The notes: a model not told the origin generated them from the letters alone. A stretch of DNA of 64,000 nt from Rhodopseudomonas palustris (GCF_007005445.1 NZ_CP041387.1:2294001-2358000), one strand, 5' to 3'; shown: positions 1-12,082, counted from the first letter of the stretch. Numbers and translations: made by a program.

Positions 1-2
1 TC

Positions 3-1190
3 TCCACCGTCAATACCGCCACGGCCGGGGTCGTCACCCGTTCGGTGAGCAACGTCGGCGGCCCGCTGGTGATCGGCGGCCGCGCCCAGGGTGTGATCCC
101 ATGGGAGCCGGCGCCGTGGGGCCTGGTGAAGACGACGTTCGGCATCGACGGTTTCCAGGAATGGCGGCCCGGCAGCACCTCGTGGTCGGTGCGGCAGACT
201 GCGACGACATCGACGATCTCGCCGGAAACCAAGACGGCTCCGGACAACACCCAGGCCAATGTCGGCGCTTTCGTGCTGAACGAGTGGACCCCGCTCAAGC
301 TATTGACGCTGTCGGCCGGCGGACGGTTCGACTGGTTCAATACGACATCCGAACTGTCGCCGGTCAGTTCGACGAAGGCGCTTGAGGTGCTTCGCCGCAA
401 CGCCGACGTCAGCACCACTGCGCCGACCGGCAGCTTCGGCGCCACCGTTCACGTGACACCGATCCTCGACCTGCTCGCCTCGGTCGGCACCTCCTATCGC
501 TATCCGACCAATTCCGAGTTGTTCACCTTCTCGGCCACCACAATTCCGAATCCGGAGCTGAAGCCGGAGACCGGCCTCACCTACGAGGGCGGCTTCCAGC
601 TCAACTTCCCGACCGCCACCGTCAAGGTGACGGCATTCGACAGCCACTACGCGAACTTCCTGCAGACGGTGTTCGTCAACTACAACGGCTCGTCGATGAC
701 GCAGCGGCAGAACGTCGGCCATGCCACGGTCAACGGCGTCGAGGCCGAGTGGCGCTGGCAGGCGACGCAGTCGTTCAACCTGTACGGCAACGCCGCCTGG
801 CTGCAGGCCACCAACACCGATACCGACACACCGCTGCCGTTCATCGCGCCGTGGAAGGGACGTGTCGGCGTGCAGTACGCGCCGCTCGGCTCCGGCTATT
901 CGCTGGGCGCGGCGGTCGACTGGGCGGGCGCGAAGACCCGCATCAGTTCCACCGAGGAGTATCCGACCGGCGGTTACGCGGTTCCGAGCATCTACGCGTC
1001 GTTCGATCTCGGCATTCTGATCTCGCCGCGCCTCGGCGACACCAAGGTGCATCTCAGCCTGCAGAACATCTTCGACACGTCCTACGTCAGCGCAGCGACC
1101 TACGTGAACAGGTCGTATCCGCAGTCGATGTACAACCCGCTGCTGGAGCCCGGCCGCAACTTCACCGCCCGGCTCGTCCACACCTTCTGA
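3..1190 (+). CDS. TonB-dependent outer-membrane receptor, C-terminal part (5' end outside window)
   Basis: This is the C-terminal beta-barrel of a TonB-dependent receptor, an outer-membrane porin-like gate that imports scarce ligands (siderophores, haem, cobalamin or metal chelates) using TonB energy. The reading frame is open from the left edge, so the true start lies outside the window; the first in-frame GTG at 45 is not a real start. Seen: alternating amphipathic strands with aromatic girdles, the family-typical stretch [11 protein letters not shown] followed by NPELKPETG, a late [10 protein letters not shown] segment, and a terminal phenylalanine (RLVHTF), the usual outer-membrane targeting end. 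The plug domain and TonB box are not in view, so the ligand cannot be guessed from sequence. It ends 83 bp before a nitrogenase-like operon on the same strand, so co-transcription and a shared substrate or metal need are plausible inferences. Confidence 0.9.
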   Translation, partial: STVNTATAGVVTRSVSNVGGPLVIGGRAQGVIPWEPAPWGLVKTTFGIDGFQEWRPGSTSWSVRQTATTSTISPETKTAPDNTQANVGAFVLNEWTPLKLLTLSAGGRFDWFNTTSELSPVSSTKALEVLRRNADVSTTAPTGSFGATVHVTPILDLLASVGTSYRYPTNSELFTFSATTIPNPELKPETGLTYEGGFQLNFPTATVKVTAFDSHYANFLQTVFVNYNGSSMTQRQNVGHATVNGVEAEWRWQATQSFNLYGNAAWLQATNTDTDTPLPFIAPWKGRVGVQYAPLGSGYSLGAAVDWAGAKTRISSTEEYPTGGYAVPSIYASFDLGILISPRLGDTKVHLSLQNIFDTSYVSAATYVNRSYPQSMYNPLLEPGRNFTARLVHTF

Positions 1191-1273
1191 TGACGCGGTT
1201 TGGCGCCGCTCCTCTCGCCGCGGCGGCGTTCGCCGACGAGCCAAGAGCGGCGCCGGATTCGTGGAGAATGTCC

Positions 1274-2065
1274 ATGAAGAAGATTGCCATTTACGGCAAA
1301 GGCGGTATCGGCAAGTCGACCACCGTCTCCAACCTGTCGGCCGCGCTGGCGCGGCGCGGGCTTAAAGTGATGCAGATCGGCTGCGATCCGAAGGCCGATT
1401 CCACCAAGGGACTCACGGGCGGCCAGCCGATCACCTCGGTGCTCGACGTGCTGAAGGTCAAGAAGACCAGATCTACGCTCGACGACCTGGTGGTCGAGGG
1501 CGATCTCGGCGTGCTGTGCGTCGAGGCCGGCGGGCCGACACCGGGCATCGGCTGCGCCGGCCGCGGCATCATTTCGGCGTTCGACCGGCTGGAGGAGCTC
1601 GACGCTTGGGGCAGACTGCGTCCAGACGTGGTACTGTTCGACGTGCTCGGCGACGTGGTGTGCGGCGGCTTCGCGATGCCGATGCGCAAGGGCTATGCCG
1701 ACGAAGTGGCGATCGTCAGCTCCGGCGAGATGATGGCGCTGTACGCCGCCCACAACATCGCCAACGCACTCGCCAATTTCGCCACCCGCGGCTATGCGCG
1801 GCTCGCCGGCGTGATCCAGAACTCGCGCAACATCGCCGACGAGGACGAGCTGGTGCGGCGCGCCGCCGCCGAAATCAACACCCGTGTGCTCGGCATCATC
1901 CCGCGCTGCGACCTCGTGCAGCAGGCCGAGGATCAGGGCCGCACCGTGGTGGCGTGTTTTCCGGATTCGCAGCAGGCCGCCGTCTATCACGAATTGACGC
2001 GCCTGCTGGTGCCCGACATCACCGCCCCGGCGTCCGGGCGCCCTCATCTGGCGGCGCTGTCATGA
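1274..2065 (+). CDS. Nitrogenase-like iron protein (NifH/BchX/BchL superfamily reductase)
   Basis: This 263-residue protein is the ATP-dependent electron-donating reductase of a nitrogenase-superfamily enzyme. It carries the P-loop GKGGIGKST (residues 8-16) and both cysteines that hold the inter-subunit [4Fe-4S] cluster in NifH homodimers: C94 in GIGCAGRG and C130 in [14 protein letters not shown] (NifH C97 and C132). The arginine after C94 matches the NifH Arg that DraT ADP-ribosylates in true Fe proteins. The start at 1274 is chosen because GGAG at 1263-1266 sits 7 nt upstream; the in-frame ATG at 1268 is too close. Its stop overlaps the next start (ATGA), so translation is coupled to the NifD-like gene. 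There are no nifB/E/N or bch genes around it. It could serve a Bch-like, Mar-like (methylthio-alkane reductase) or unknown reductase; sequence alone does not decide. Confidence 0.93.
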   Translation: MKKIAIYGKGGIGKSTTVSNLSAALARRGLKVMQIGCDPKADSTKGLTGGQPITSVLDVLKVKKTRSTLDDLVVEGDLGVLCVEAGGPTPGIGCAGRGIISAFDRLEELDAWGRLRPDVVLFDVLGDVVCGGFAMPMRKGYADEVAIVSSGEMMALYAAHNIANALANFATRGYARLAGVIQNSRNIADEDELVRRAAAEINTRVLGIIPRCDLVQQAEDQGRTVVACFPDSQQAAVYHELTRLLVPDITAPASGRPHLAALS

Positions 2066-3387
2066 GCCGGGACTCCAGCGTCGCGCCGCAGGGTCGCATC
2101 CGTGTCGGCGATCTCGGCGCGGATCCGGGGCTTCTGTTCGATGAAGGCGCCGCCTGCCTGCATTATTGCGCACCGACCCACGGTGGCTGGGGCGTGCTCC
2201 GCACCGCGCTGCTTGTGCCTGAGATGTACGTGCTGTTCGTCTGCCCGGCGGCGTGCGGTCGGCACGGCGCCATCGCGGCGTTCGAGCAGGGACTGAAACC
2301 CCGCGTCGGCTATCTGTGCATCGAGGAGGACGAGATCGTCCTCGGCAGCTACGAGGACGAGATCCGGACCACCGTGCCGCTGCTGCTGCAACGCCTGGCG
2401 CCGCGGCCGAAGGCGTTCATGATCATCGTTTCCTGTATCGACGATCTGCTCGGCACCGACTACACGACGATGATCGCCGAGTTCGAAGCCGCGCACGGCA
2501 TCCCGTTCCGGGTCGGGCGGATGAACCCGATCACACTCGGCTCCGGGCTGCCGCCGCAACGCCGGATCCAGCGCGACATGTACGACTTCCTCGCGCCGCC
2601 ACCGTTCAAGGACGACAGCGTCGGCCTGATCGGACCGTTCAGCCCGCTGGCGCAGGACAGCGAACTGCGCGACATGCTGGCGCGGTCCGGGTACGGGCCG
2701 GTCCGCCACATCGCCGACTGCTCGACCTTCGCGGACTTTCAGAAACTGGCAGCGGCGCGGCTCAATCTGGTGACGCGCCCCGAGGGCATCGCGGCCGCCG
2801 AGACGCTCGCAGCCAAGTTCGGCACGCCGTTCGTGATCGCACCGGTCGGATTCTGCGACGAGACGATCGCGGCGCGCTATCAGGCGATCGCCGAGGCGCT
2901 CGGAACGTCGCTCGATCCCGAGCCTGCCCGTGGAGCCATAGAGCTGGCGGTCGAACGAGCCCGGCGCGCTGTCGGCGGCCGCAGCATCGCGGTCGACGGC
3001 TCGGCGACCTGCAGCCCATTCGACCTCGCCCGCGCGCTGGTCGAGCGCGGCTTCAACGTCGCCCAACTGGTGGCGCATCAGCTTCCCGCGCACGAGCGCC
3101 CTGCTCTCGATTGGCTGGCCCGGCATGTCCCCGAGCTCGTCGTCACCTCGCCGATCCATCCGGTGCGGAGCTGGTCGCGGCCCGAGCAGCCGACCGCCGA
3201 TATCGCGATCGGCTTTTCCGCCGGCTATCTCACTGGCGCGCCGGTGACGGTGCCGATCAGCTTCGATGAGGGGCTGTACGGTTATCACGGCCTGGCAACA
3301 GTGCTGGACGCGCTGGCGACGGCGGCGAGCGCTCAGCGCCCCGACACGCTCGAGGACATGGTGCGCGCCTACGGCCTGGTGGTGTGA
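2062..3387 (+). CDS. Nitrogenase component 1-like subunit (NifD/BchY-like)
   Basis: This 441-residue protein is the larger catalytic-subunit homologue of the nitrogenase component 1 / BchN-BchY superfamily. Three N-terminal cysteines sit where cluster ligands are expected: C36 ([10 protein letters not shown]), C61 or C65 ([10 protein letters not shown]) and C125 ([11 protein letters not shown]). In chlorophyllide oxidoreductase three Cys of BchY plus one of BchZ bind a single [4Fe-4S] cluster; the same count and spacing are seen here. It is shorter than NifD (about 480-500 residues), consistent with a protein lacking a FeMo-cofactor. The gene overlaps the iron-protein gene by 4 bp and is followed after 9 bp by the NifK-like gene. 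The product should form a hetero-oligomer with it and accept electrons from the NifH-like protein. The substrate is unknown; BchY itself is unlikely because no bch genes are adjacent. Confidence 0.88.
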   Translation: MSRDSSVAPQGRIRVGDLGADPGLLFDEGAACLHYCAPTHGGWGVLRTALLVPEMYVLFVCPAACGRHGAIAAFEQGLKPRVGYLCIEEDEIVLGSYEDEIRTTVPLLLQRLAPRPKAFMIIVSCIDDLLGTDYTTMIAEFEAAHGIPFRVGRMNPITLGSGLPPQRRIQRDMYDFLAPPPFKDDSVGLIGPFSPLAQDSELRDMLARSGYGPVRHIADCSTFADFQKLAAARLNLVTRPEGIAAAETLAAKFGTPFVIAPVGFCDETIAARYQAIAEALGTSLDPEPARGAIELAVERARRAVGGRSIAVDGSATCSPFDLARALVERGFNVAQLVAHQLPAHERPALDWLARHVPELVVTSPIHPVRSWSRPEQPTADIAIGFSAGYLTGAPVTVPISFDEGLYGYHGLATVLDALATAASAQRPDTLEDMVRAYGLVV

Positions 3388-3396
3388 GGACGACGC

Positions 3397-4611
3397 ATGA
3401 GCTACCTGCTGACCAGACTGCCGCCGTTCGCGGCGGATTATTCCGGAGTCGCCTCGGCGCTGCACGATCTCGGCGGCCTGGTGGTGATCCACGATGCCTC
3501 GGGCTGCACCGGCAGCTACACCGGTTATGACGAGCCGCGCTGGTTTTCCAGCGACTCCAGCGTATTGAGCTCCGGTCTGCGCGAGTTCGACGCCATCATG
3601 GGCAACGATCAGAAGCTGCTCGATAATATCATCCGGGCGACGCGGGATCGCGACTACAGCTTCGTCGCCGTGGTGGCGAGTCCGGTTCCGATGCTGGTCG
3701 GCTTCGACGTCGACGGATTCGCGACGCTGGTCGAACACGAGACCGGCCTGCCGGCGTTCGGCTTCGCCACCACCGGCTTCGACCTTTACGACAAGGGGCT
3801 GGCGGCCGCGTTTCGAGCGGTTGCGGAGCGCTTCGTCGCCGAACCGGAGGCGCCGCCGCAGGGCGCCAACATCCTCGGCGCCTCGCCGCTCGACGACATC
3901 GGGCCGGCTCAGCTCCTGCGACTTCACCGGGTACTCGACCGCGCCGGCTTGCCTCTGATTTCGGTGTGGGGACAGCAGTCCGGGCTGCAAGCGATCGCCG
4001 GCGCCGCCGGTGCCGCGGTCAATCTGGTGGTTGCCGCTGCCGCATTGCCGCTCGCCAGGTTGATGCAGCGGCGCTGGGGCATCCCGTTCGTGACCGGTCT
4101 TCCGCTCGATTCCCGCGACGAAATCGCGCTCGCGGCCGCGCTGGCGACGGCGTCGGGCAATCCAACGCCAACCGACGACGCAGAATGCTGCGACGGCCAC
4201 GCGCCGTCCGGCGATATCGTGGTCCTGGTCGGGGAACAGGTCGCAATGAACGCAGTGCGATGCGCGCTGCATCGCCGTCATCCCGCGACGACCGTTCGAG
4301 TCGCGTCGTTCTTCGCATGGGACGAGAGTCTGGCCGAACCCGGGGAACGCCGCCTCGCCAACGAGGAGGATGCCGCCGGCTGGCTCGCCGATCAAAGCCC
4401 CTCACTGGTCGTCGGCGACCCGCTGCTGGCATCGCTTCTGCCCGAGACGGCCCGCACCAGCTTCATTGCCGCCCCGCACCGTGCCGTCTCGGCCCGGCTC
4501 GACTGCCGGCCGGTCGGTCGGTCGCACCAGCCGGAGCAAGAGACGGCCGATTTCCTGGAAGAGATTCTGTGCCGCGTCCCCGCGACGCTCGCCGCAATCT
4601 CCGTCCCCTAG
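3397..4611 (+). CDS. Nitrogenase component 1-like subunit (NifK/BchZ-like)
   Basis: This 404-residue protein is the second component-1-like subunit. The N-terminal region is family-like (LPPFAADYSGVASALHDLGG, then IHDASGCTGSYTGYDEPRW) and contains one ligand-position cysteine, C37. This matches the single Cys that BchZ gives to the shared [4Fe-4S] cluster of chlorophyllide oxidoreductase, whereas NifK gives three to the P-cluster. The remaining Cys (a CC pair near residue 263 and a few C-terminal ones) are not at known ligand positions. GAGGA lies just upstream of the start, and the gap to the previous gene is 9 bp, so the three genes form one operon. The next feature is a palindromic repeat, and the antiporter operon beyond it is convergent, so the operon ends here. 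The reaction catalysed is not known. Confidence 0.85.
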   Translation: MSYLLTRLPPFAADYSGVASALHDLGGLVVIHDASGCTGSYTGYDEPRWFSSDSSVLSSGLREFDAIMGNDQKLLDNIIRATRDRDYSFVAVVASPVPMLVGFDVDGFATLVEHETGLPAFGFATTGFDLYDKGLAAAFRAVAERFVAEPEAPPQGANILGASPLDDIGPAQLLRLHRVLDRAGLPLISVWGQQSGLQAIAGAAGAAVNLVVAAAALPLARLMQRRWGIPFVTGLPLDSRDEIALAAALATASGNPTPTDDAECCDGHAPSGDIVVLVGEQVAMNAVRCALHRRHPATTVRVASFFAWDESLAEPGERRLANEEDAAGWLADQSPSLVVGDPLLASLLPETARTSFIAAPHRAVSARLDCRPVGRSHQPEQETADFLEEILCRVPATLAAISVP

Positions 4612-4662
4612 AGCAGTTCTGCTTTTTATGGAATTAGAGCTGATCCGCACCGCCTGCCACAC

Positions 4663-4788
4663 GCACAACCTCATGGTGAGGAGGCGCGTAGCGCCGTCTC
4701 GAACCATGTGACGCAGGGAATGCGTTGCCCCATCCTTCGAGACGCCCGGCTTCGCCGGGCTCCTCTGGATGAGGACTCAGTGCCTTCG
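4663..4788. repeat. 126-bp dispersed palindromic repeat, copy 1
   Basis: This intergenic element has a second copy at 57774-57899, in the same orientation, without gaps and with five mismatches over 126 bp. It contains several internal inverted repeats: CCTCATGGTGAGG, a GGCGC/GCGCC pair and CCCGGCTTCGCCGGG, so it can fold extensively as RNA or DNA. Elements of this kind are common between genes in Bradyrhizobium and Rhodopseudomonas. Here it lies between the convergent nitrogenase-like and mnh operons, where it could also help terminate transcription. Confidence 0.85.
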
Positions 4789-4803
4789 TACCCGCCGGGC
4801 GCC

Positions 4804-5229
4804 TCAACGTTCTCGGATAGCTCCGGCGTCGTCGGGGCGATGTTTTGCTTTCGCAGCGGTGGCGGGGCCGGCGGCGTGCGGCAGGTAGGTGGCCCATTCG
4901 CCGCCGTGCGCCGGGCGCGGCAAGCTTCTGTGCAGGGCCCTGCTCCGCAACATATAGGCCTTTGCAATCATGTTCGCAGCGATCGGCGCCGCCAGGAACA
5001 GGAACACTGAAATCATCAGTTCGTGCAACGACGGCGCGCCGCGCAGCAGCGCGAAATACAGCATCGAGGCGATCAGCAGCGATCCGATCCCGAGCGTGGT
5101 GGATTTCGTCGGCGCGTGCAGACGGCGCATCAGATCGGGCAGCTTCACGAGGCCGAATGACCCGACCACCAGGAAGAAAGCGCCGATCAGGATCAGCACG
5201 GAGACCAGAATTTCGCTCGCCCAGACCAT
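4804..5229 (-). CDS. mnhG: Na+/H+ antiporter subunit G
   Basis: This 141-residue protein is a small membrane subunit of the multi-subunit Mnh/Mrp (CPA3) cation/proton antiporter. Three transmembrane segments fill residues 1-90, with the family stretch FGLVKLPDLMRRLHAPTKST between the first two. The C-terminal 45 residues are polar and longer than is strictly needed. It is the last gene of a minus-strand operon and starts 6 bp after mnhF. The complex exchanges cytoplasmic Na+ (or K+) for protons and supports pH and salt tolerance; that role is from family knowledge. The 3' end abuts the dispersed repeat. Confidence 0.9.
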   Translation of the reverse strand: MVWASEILVSVLILIGAFFLVVGSFGLVKLPDLMRRLHAPTKSTTLGIGSLLIASMLYFALLRGAPSLHELMISVFLFLAAPIAANMIAKAYMLRSRALHRSLPRPAHGGEWATYLPHAAGPATAAKAKHRPDDAGAIRER

Positions 5230-5235
5230 CGCCGC

Positions 5236-5505
5236 CTACTCGATCACGTTGCCGCGCAACAAGTACTTGCAGAACGCGATGGTGGTCAAAAATCCGACCG
5301 CCACGAACAGCAGCGCCACTTCGAAGTACATGCTGGTGCCGAACCAGATCCCGATCACCACCACCAGACCGATGGTGTTGATCACCAGCGTATCGAGCGC
5401 CAGAATTCGATCGAGCACATCCGGCCCCTTCGCCAGGCGGTAGAGGTTCATCAGCGCCGAAACCGCAATGGCAGCAATCGCAACGAGGCAAGCCGTCTGG
5501 ATCAT
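5236..5505 (-). CDS. mnhF: Na+/H+ antiporter subunit F
   Basis: This 89-residue protein has three transmembrane helices and the MnhF hallmark around RLAKGPDVLDRILALDTL (residues 23-40). It is a small subunit of the CPA3 antiporter and has been linked in other bacteria to bile-salt or cation efflux. The start overlaps the mnhE stop by 4 bp, so it is translationally coupled. Length and order within mnhA-G are standard. Confidence 0.92.
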   Translation of the reverse strand: MIQTACLVAIAAIAVSALMNLYRLAKGPDVLDRILALDTLVINTIGLVVVIGIWFGTSMYFEVALLFVAVGFLTTIAFCKYLLRGNVIE

Positions 5506-5990
5506 CCGTAGATCTCCTGGAGTCGTCGTTCGTAGCGGCTTTTGATCTGGCTCACGGCCTCGTCCGGATCGGTGGTGTGCAGGCAGTGCACCAGGATGGC
5601 GCGGCCGTCGGCGGACAGGTCGGCACTGACCGTTCCAGGCGTCATCGTGATGGTGCCCGCCAGCAGCACGATCGCCTCACGCGACGTGATGTCGAGGGGA
5701 ACCACCACGAATTGCGTCCGCAGGCTGTCGTTGGACCGGAGCAGCACCCAATACGCGACCTGGACGTTCGACACCACGATGTCCCACAGCACCACGGCCG
5801 CATAGCCGATCAGCTTGTGCGGCCGGCGCAGCGTGGGGCGGTTCGGCCAGTACGGGCTGGTGAGCAGCGGCACGACGATCCCGAGCAAAAGACCGAACAC
5901 CACGCTGCCGACCGACACCGAGTTGATCAGCGCGACCCAGACCCCGGTGATCAGCAGCGACATCACCGGATGCGGCAGCAGCCTGGTCAT
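5502..5990 (-). CDS. mnhE: Na+/H+ antiporter subunit E
   Basis: This 162-residue MnhE-family protein has two or three N-terminal membrane helices, followed by a cytoplasmic domain with the conserved LLAGTITMTPGTVSADL segment (around residues 104-120) and a late HCLHTTDPDEA stretch. The start at 5990 is chosen because its ATG overlaps the mnhD stop (ATGA) and gives the family length; a much longer open frame upstream is only the antisense-free shadow of mnhD. It is a structural subunit of the seven-part antiporter. Confidence 0.92.
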   Translation of the reverse strand: MTRLLPHPVMSLLITGVWVALINSVSVGSVVFGLLLGIVVPLLTSPYWPNRPTLRRPHKLIGYAAVVLWDIVVSNVQVAYWVLLRSNDSLRTQFVVVPLDITSREAIVLLAGTITMTPGTVSADLSADGRAILVHCLHTTDPDEAVSQIKSRYERRLQEIYG

Positions 5991-7528
5991 GGCCTTCCCC
6001 TCCCCGATTCCGCGACTGCGGCGGGACTGACCGCTCCGACATAGGCCCCGACGTCGAGGGTTTGCCGCGCAGTCGCGTCGAGCTCGCGAGCGACCGGCCC
6101 GGCAAACACCGACAGCAGCACTGTCGCGGCGAGCAGCCCGACCACGACCGCTGCCGGCGCGGTGATCGAAGGCGCCGCCGCGGTGCGCGCCGGAGCCGTG
6201 CGCCTGAGTTCGGTCTTCCAAAACAGCGTGCTGCCGGCGCGCGCATAGCCGACGATCACCACAAGGCTGGTGGCGAGCAGCACGACCCAGCTCGCCGTGC
6301 CGAGCGGCCGGTTCCAGACCGCATCGAGGATCAGCAGCTTGCCGACGAAGCCCGACAGCGGCGGCATGCCGGTCATCGCGATCGCCGCGACGAAGAACAG
6401 CGCCGCGAGCAGCGGCAGCCGCGGCGACGCCGGCGCCGCGACCAGCCGATCGGCATGGCGGCCTCGTTCGGTCGCCACCAGATCGGCCACCAGAAACAGC
6501 ACCGCGCCGCTCATCGTGCTGTGCAGCAGATAGTACAGGCCGGCCGACAGCCCGCCCTGGTCGAACAGCCCGATCGCCAGCAGCAGCGATCCCATCGACC
6601 ACACGATCGAAAAGCCCACCAGCCCGAGCAGCGTCGTGCTCGCCAGCACGCCGATCGCCCCCAGCACCAGCGTCGCCAGCGCGGCCGGCATCACCCACGG
6701 CGCCGCGATATCGGCCGCAGCCCCGGCACCGGCGCCGAAAATCACGGTGTAGACCCGGACGATCGAATACGCTCCCACCTTGGTCATCATCATGAACAGC
6801 GCCGCAACCGGTCCCGCCGCCGCGGCGTAGGCCGACGGCAGCCACCATTGCAGCGGCACCAAAGCGGCCTTCAGCGCGAACACCAGCAACAGCAACAGGG
6901 CGCCGACCCGAAGCAGCGCTTCGTCGCCTGCGGCGACGTTGCCGACCTTGTTCGCAAGATCGGCCATGTTGAGCGTGCCGGTCACGGCATAGATCAGCCC
7001 GACCGCGAATAGAAACAACGTCGATCCGACCAGATTGATCGCAACGTAGTGGAAGCCGGCGCGCAGCCTCCGCTCGCCGCCGCCGTGCAGCAGCAAGCCG
7101 TAGGACGCGATCAGCATGATCTCGAAGAACACGAACAGGTTGAATACGTCGCCGGTCAGGAAGGCGCCGTTCAGGCCCATCAGTTGAAACTGGAACAGTG
7201 GATGGAAGTGGCGACCGCGCGCGTCCCATCCGGCCAGCGCGTAGATCACCACCGCCACCGCGAGCAGCGCGGTGAGCAGCAGCATCGTCGCCGACAGCCG
7301 ATCCAGCACCAGCACGATGCCGAACGGCGCCGGCCAATTGCCGAGCCGGTAGCTCATCGGATCGCCGCCGGACGCCGCCACATACAGCCACACTGCGATG
7401 CCGAGCGACAGCACGGTCGCTCCGATCGACACGGCGCGCTGGCCGGCGAGATCGTGACGCATCACCAGGATCAGGAAGGCGGCGACCACGGCCGGCACCA
7501 CGATCGGAGCGACGATGAGATCGATCAT
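5987..7528 (-). CDS. mnhD: Na+/H+ antiporter subunit D
   Basis: This 513-residue protein is a polytopic membrane protein of the proton-translocating NuoL/M/N family (about 14 helices). It shows the proton-antiporter core, with membrane-embedded lysines and the stretch MMMTKVGAYSIVRVYTVIF (about residues 249-267). MnhD and MnhA are thought to form the ion- and proton-conducting channels. It overlaps mnhC by 4 bp upstream and mnhE by 4 bp downstream. Length is normal. Confidence 0.95.
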   Translation of the reverse strand: MIDLIVAPIVVPAVVAAFLILVMRHDLAGQRAVSIGATVLSLGIAVWLYVAASGGDPMSYRLGNWPAPFGIVLVLDRLSATMLLLTALLAVAVVIYALAGWDARGRHFHPLFQFQLMGLNGAFLTGDVFNLFVFFEIMLIASYGLLLHGGGERRLRAGFHYVAINLVGSTLFLFAVGLIYAVTGTLNMADLANKVGNVAAGDEALLRVGALLLLLVFALKAALVPLQWWLPSAYAAAAGPVAALFMMMTKVGAYSIVRVYTVIFGAGAGAAADIAAPWVMPAALATLVLGAIGVLASTTLLGLVGFSIVWSMGSLLLAIGLFDQGGLSAGLYYLLHSTMSGAVLFLVADLVATERGRHADRLVAAPASPRLPLLAALFFVAAIAMTGMPPLSGFVGKLLILDAVWNRPLGTASWVVLLATSLVVIVGYARAGSTLFWKTELRRTAPARTAAAPSITAPAAVVVGLLAATVLLSVFAGPVARELDATARQTLDVGAYVGAVSPAAVAESGRGRP

Positions 7529-7893
7529 CGGTCGGCTCCCGGGTGGTGAAGGTCGCGGCGTTCATCGCCCGCCGGACTGTTCTCGACCCTTTCGGTGCCG
7601 GTCTCGAGGAAGCCCCGGAGCGCCAGCACCACCACCAGCGCGGTCATTCCGAACGAAATCACGATCGCGGTGAGTACCAGCGCCTGCGGCAGCGGATCGG
7701 TGTAGTCGGACGAGCCGCTTCCGATGATCGGTGCGCGATCGATCGCCAGCCTTCCCATCGCGAACAGGAACAGGTTGACCGCATAGGTCAGGAAAGTGGT
7801 GCCGATGATCACCGGGAAGCTGTGGCGGGACAGCACCAGATACAGCCCGACCATCGTCAGCACGCCGATTGCGCTCGCGACCAGCAGTTCCAT
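7525..7893 (-). CDS. mnhC: Na+/H+ antiporter subunit C
   Basis: This 122-residue NuoK-like subunit has three membrane helices, including VLTMVGLYLVLSRHSFPVII near the start and the conserved DPLPQALVLTAIVISFGMTA stretch (about residues 66-85). It begins one base after the stop of the fused mnhAB gene and overlaps mnhD by 4 bp. The hydrophilic C-terminus is slightly extended but otherwise ordinary. Confidence 0.94.
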   Translation of the reverse strand: MELLVASAIGVLTMVGLYLVLSRHSFPVIIGTTFLTYAVNLFLFAMGRLAIDRAPIIGSGSSDYTDPLPQALVLTAIVISFGMTALVVVLALRGFLETGTERVENSPAGDERRDLHHPGADR

Positions 7894-7894
7894 G

Positions 7895-10771
<2,877 letters not shown>

Positions 10772-11030
10772 CGGTGCCGGATCCTCGCGATGTCAGGCGT
10801 GAGCCCGGAGGCCGCCCGGCACCATCCCATCGATGCAGGATACAGCGTGGAGTGGAGACCCGGTCAACTGCGGAGAACCATGCGATCCCGGCGAAACAGC
10901 CGGACGCTTGAAGGCGTGCGTTCGAAAGCGGCGAGCGACATTATCGTCATCCGAACGCAACATCGGAACGCGGCATATCGGCGCGCCAACGCCCAGCGGC
11001 CAACTGGACTTCGCCCCCCACGCACATCGA

Positions 11031-11870
11031 TCAATGATACAGAAACAGTGCACACGGTGGCGTTTCGACCAGCGCATCTGTGGTCGAACCAAACAACGCC
11101 TCGCGGAATCCTCGTCGGCCGTATGCCCCCATCACCAAGGTGCCGACTCGCCGGTCAGCGACTGTAAGCCTGATCGCCTCGGACGGATCGACGCTCGAAG
11201 TGATCGGACAGGCGTCCGATTCGTAGCCGTGGCTCCGCAGATACGAAGCCGCGGCCGCACAATTGCGGGCGGCCGCCTCCTCGCTCCGATCGACCGCAGC
11301 GACCACGATCCGCTGACCGGTGCCGAGACCGAGCAGCACGAACATCTGCAGCGCGCGCATCGCCGGGACGCTGCCGTCGTAGGCGACCAGGATGGCTTCT
11401 CCCTCCGGCAACCGGTCCGGACAAACGATCAGCGGCCGAGGCGAGCGCAGCAGGAGCTTGGCCAGAATCTCCGACAACGGCTCGGTCAGATCGCCGCCAT
11501 AGCCGGTATCGTGCCCGGCAACCACCAGATCGCGGGTCTCGGTCGCAAGCTGGAAGGCTTCGATCGGATCGCCCTCGAACGAAAGCCATTCGAACGGGAG
11601 GGCGCGCTCGCGACATTCGCGCTCGAACTCCTCGTGCAACCGCTGTCGGGTCGCTTCAGCCTGACTTTTCAACTCCTGCTCGAGCTGCGCCTTGTAGGCG
11701 GAAGTGCCGATCCCGCCGAGCATCGGCGTCTCGATCGAGCGTAGATCGAGGCCGGCCAGACCCGCCAGATCCGTTCCGGTCCGCTGCGCCAGCCGGAAAG
11801 CGTAGTCCCGGGCCGACACTGAGGATTCGGTCTGACCAAGCAATATTAGTGTGCGCTTGAGCATCGACAT
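11031..11870 (-). CDS. Tandem-domain universal stress protein (UspA family)
   Basis: This 279-residue protein has two Usp domains. The N-terminal one (residues 1-140) is divergent. The C-terminal one (about 150-279) keeps the nucleotide-binding pattern GAYGRRGFREALFGSTT and the opening ILVAYDGSVPA. Such proteins bind ATP or other ligands and accompany stress, stationary phase or anoxia. The start at 11870 is chosen because AAGGAG lies 6-7 nt upstream; longer upstream codons have no ribosome site. It is divergent from the amidotransferase cluster across a 212-bp gap that must hold both promoters, and convergent with nothing on its 3' side. Confidence 0.9.
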   Translation of the reverse strand: MSMLKRTLILLGQTESSVSARDYAFRLAQRTGTDLAGLAGLDLRSIETPMLGGIGTSAYKAQLEQELKSQAEATRQRLHEEFERECRERALPFEWLSFEGDPIEAFQLATETRDLVVAGHDTGYGGDLTEPLSEILAKLLLRSPRPLIVCPDRLPEGEAILVAYDGSVPAMRALQMFVLLGLGTGQRIVVAAVDRSEEAAARNCAAAASYLRSHGYESDACPITSSVDPSEAIRLTVADRRVGTLVMGAYGRRGFREALFGSTTDALVETPPCALFLYH

Positions 11871-12082
11871 GCGAATCTCCTTTGCCGGCTGACGGACCGG
11901 AGAGTGCCCCGCGGAACCCGACCGCACCACGCCGATCAGCGTGCGATCAGGCGGCATTGTGTCGCGCGAGTCCTCGCGGAAGGCAACTCCAGACGGAGCG
12001 GAACCGGAACCGGCGCCCCCTGCAGCGGTTGAAACCAGGTGTGCGCAGCCGCGCAACCGGGATCATTCGTTGAGGTGAATCG

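Noticed and set aside
2044..4395. 783-codon open frame on the minus strand
   Set aside because: Arg/Gly/His-rich antisense shadow of the two nitrogenase-like genes, as is common in high-GC DNA.
1274..4611. Reading the operon as a true nitrogenase (nifHDK) or as bchXYZ
   Set aside because: The large subunits are too short and have the wrong cysteine count for NifDK, no cofactor-assembly genes are near, and no photosynthesis genes flank it. A Mar-type (methylthio-alkane reductase) assignment was considered but cannot be supported without a phylogeny.
4708..5010. 100-codon plus-strand frame spanning the repeat
   Set aside because: Runs through the dispersed repeat into the antisense of mnhG; not a gene.
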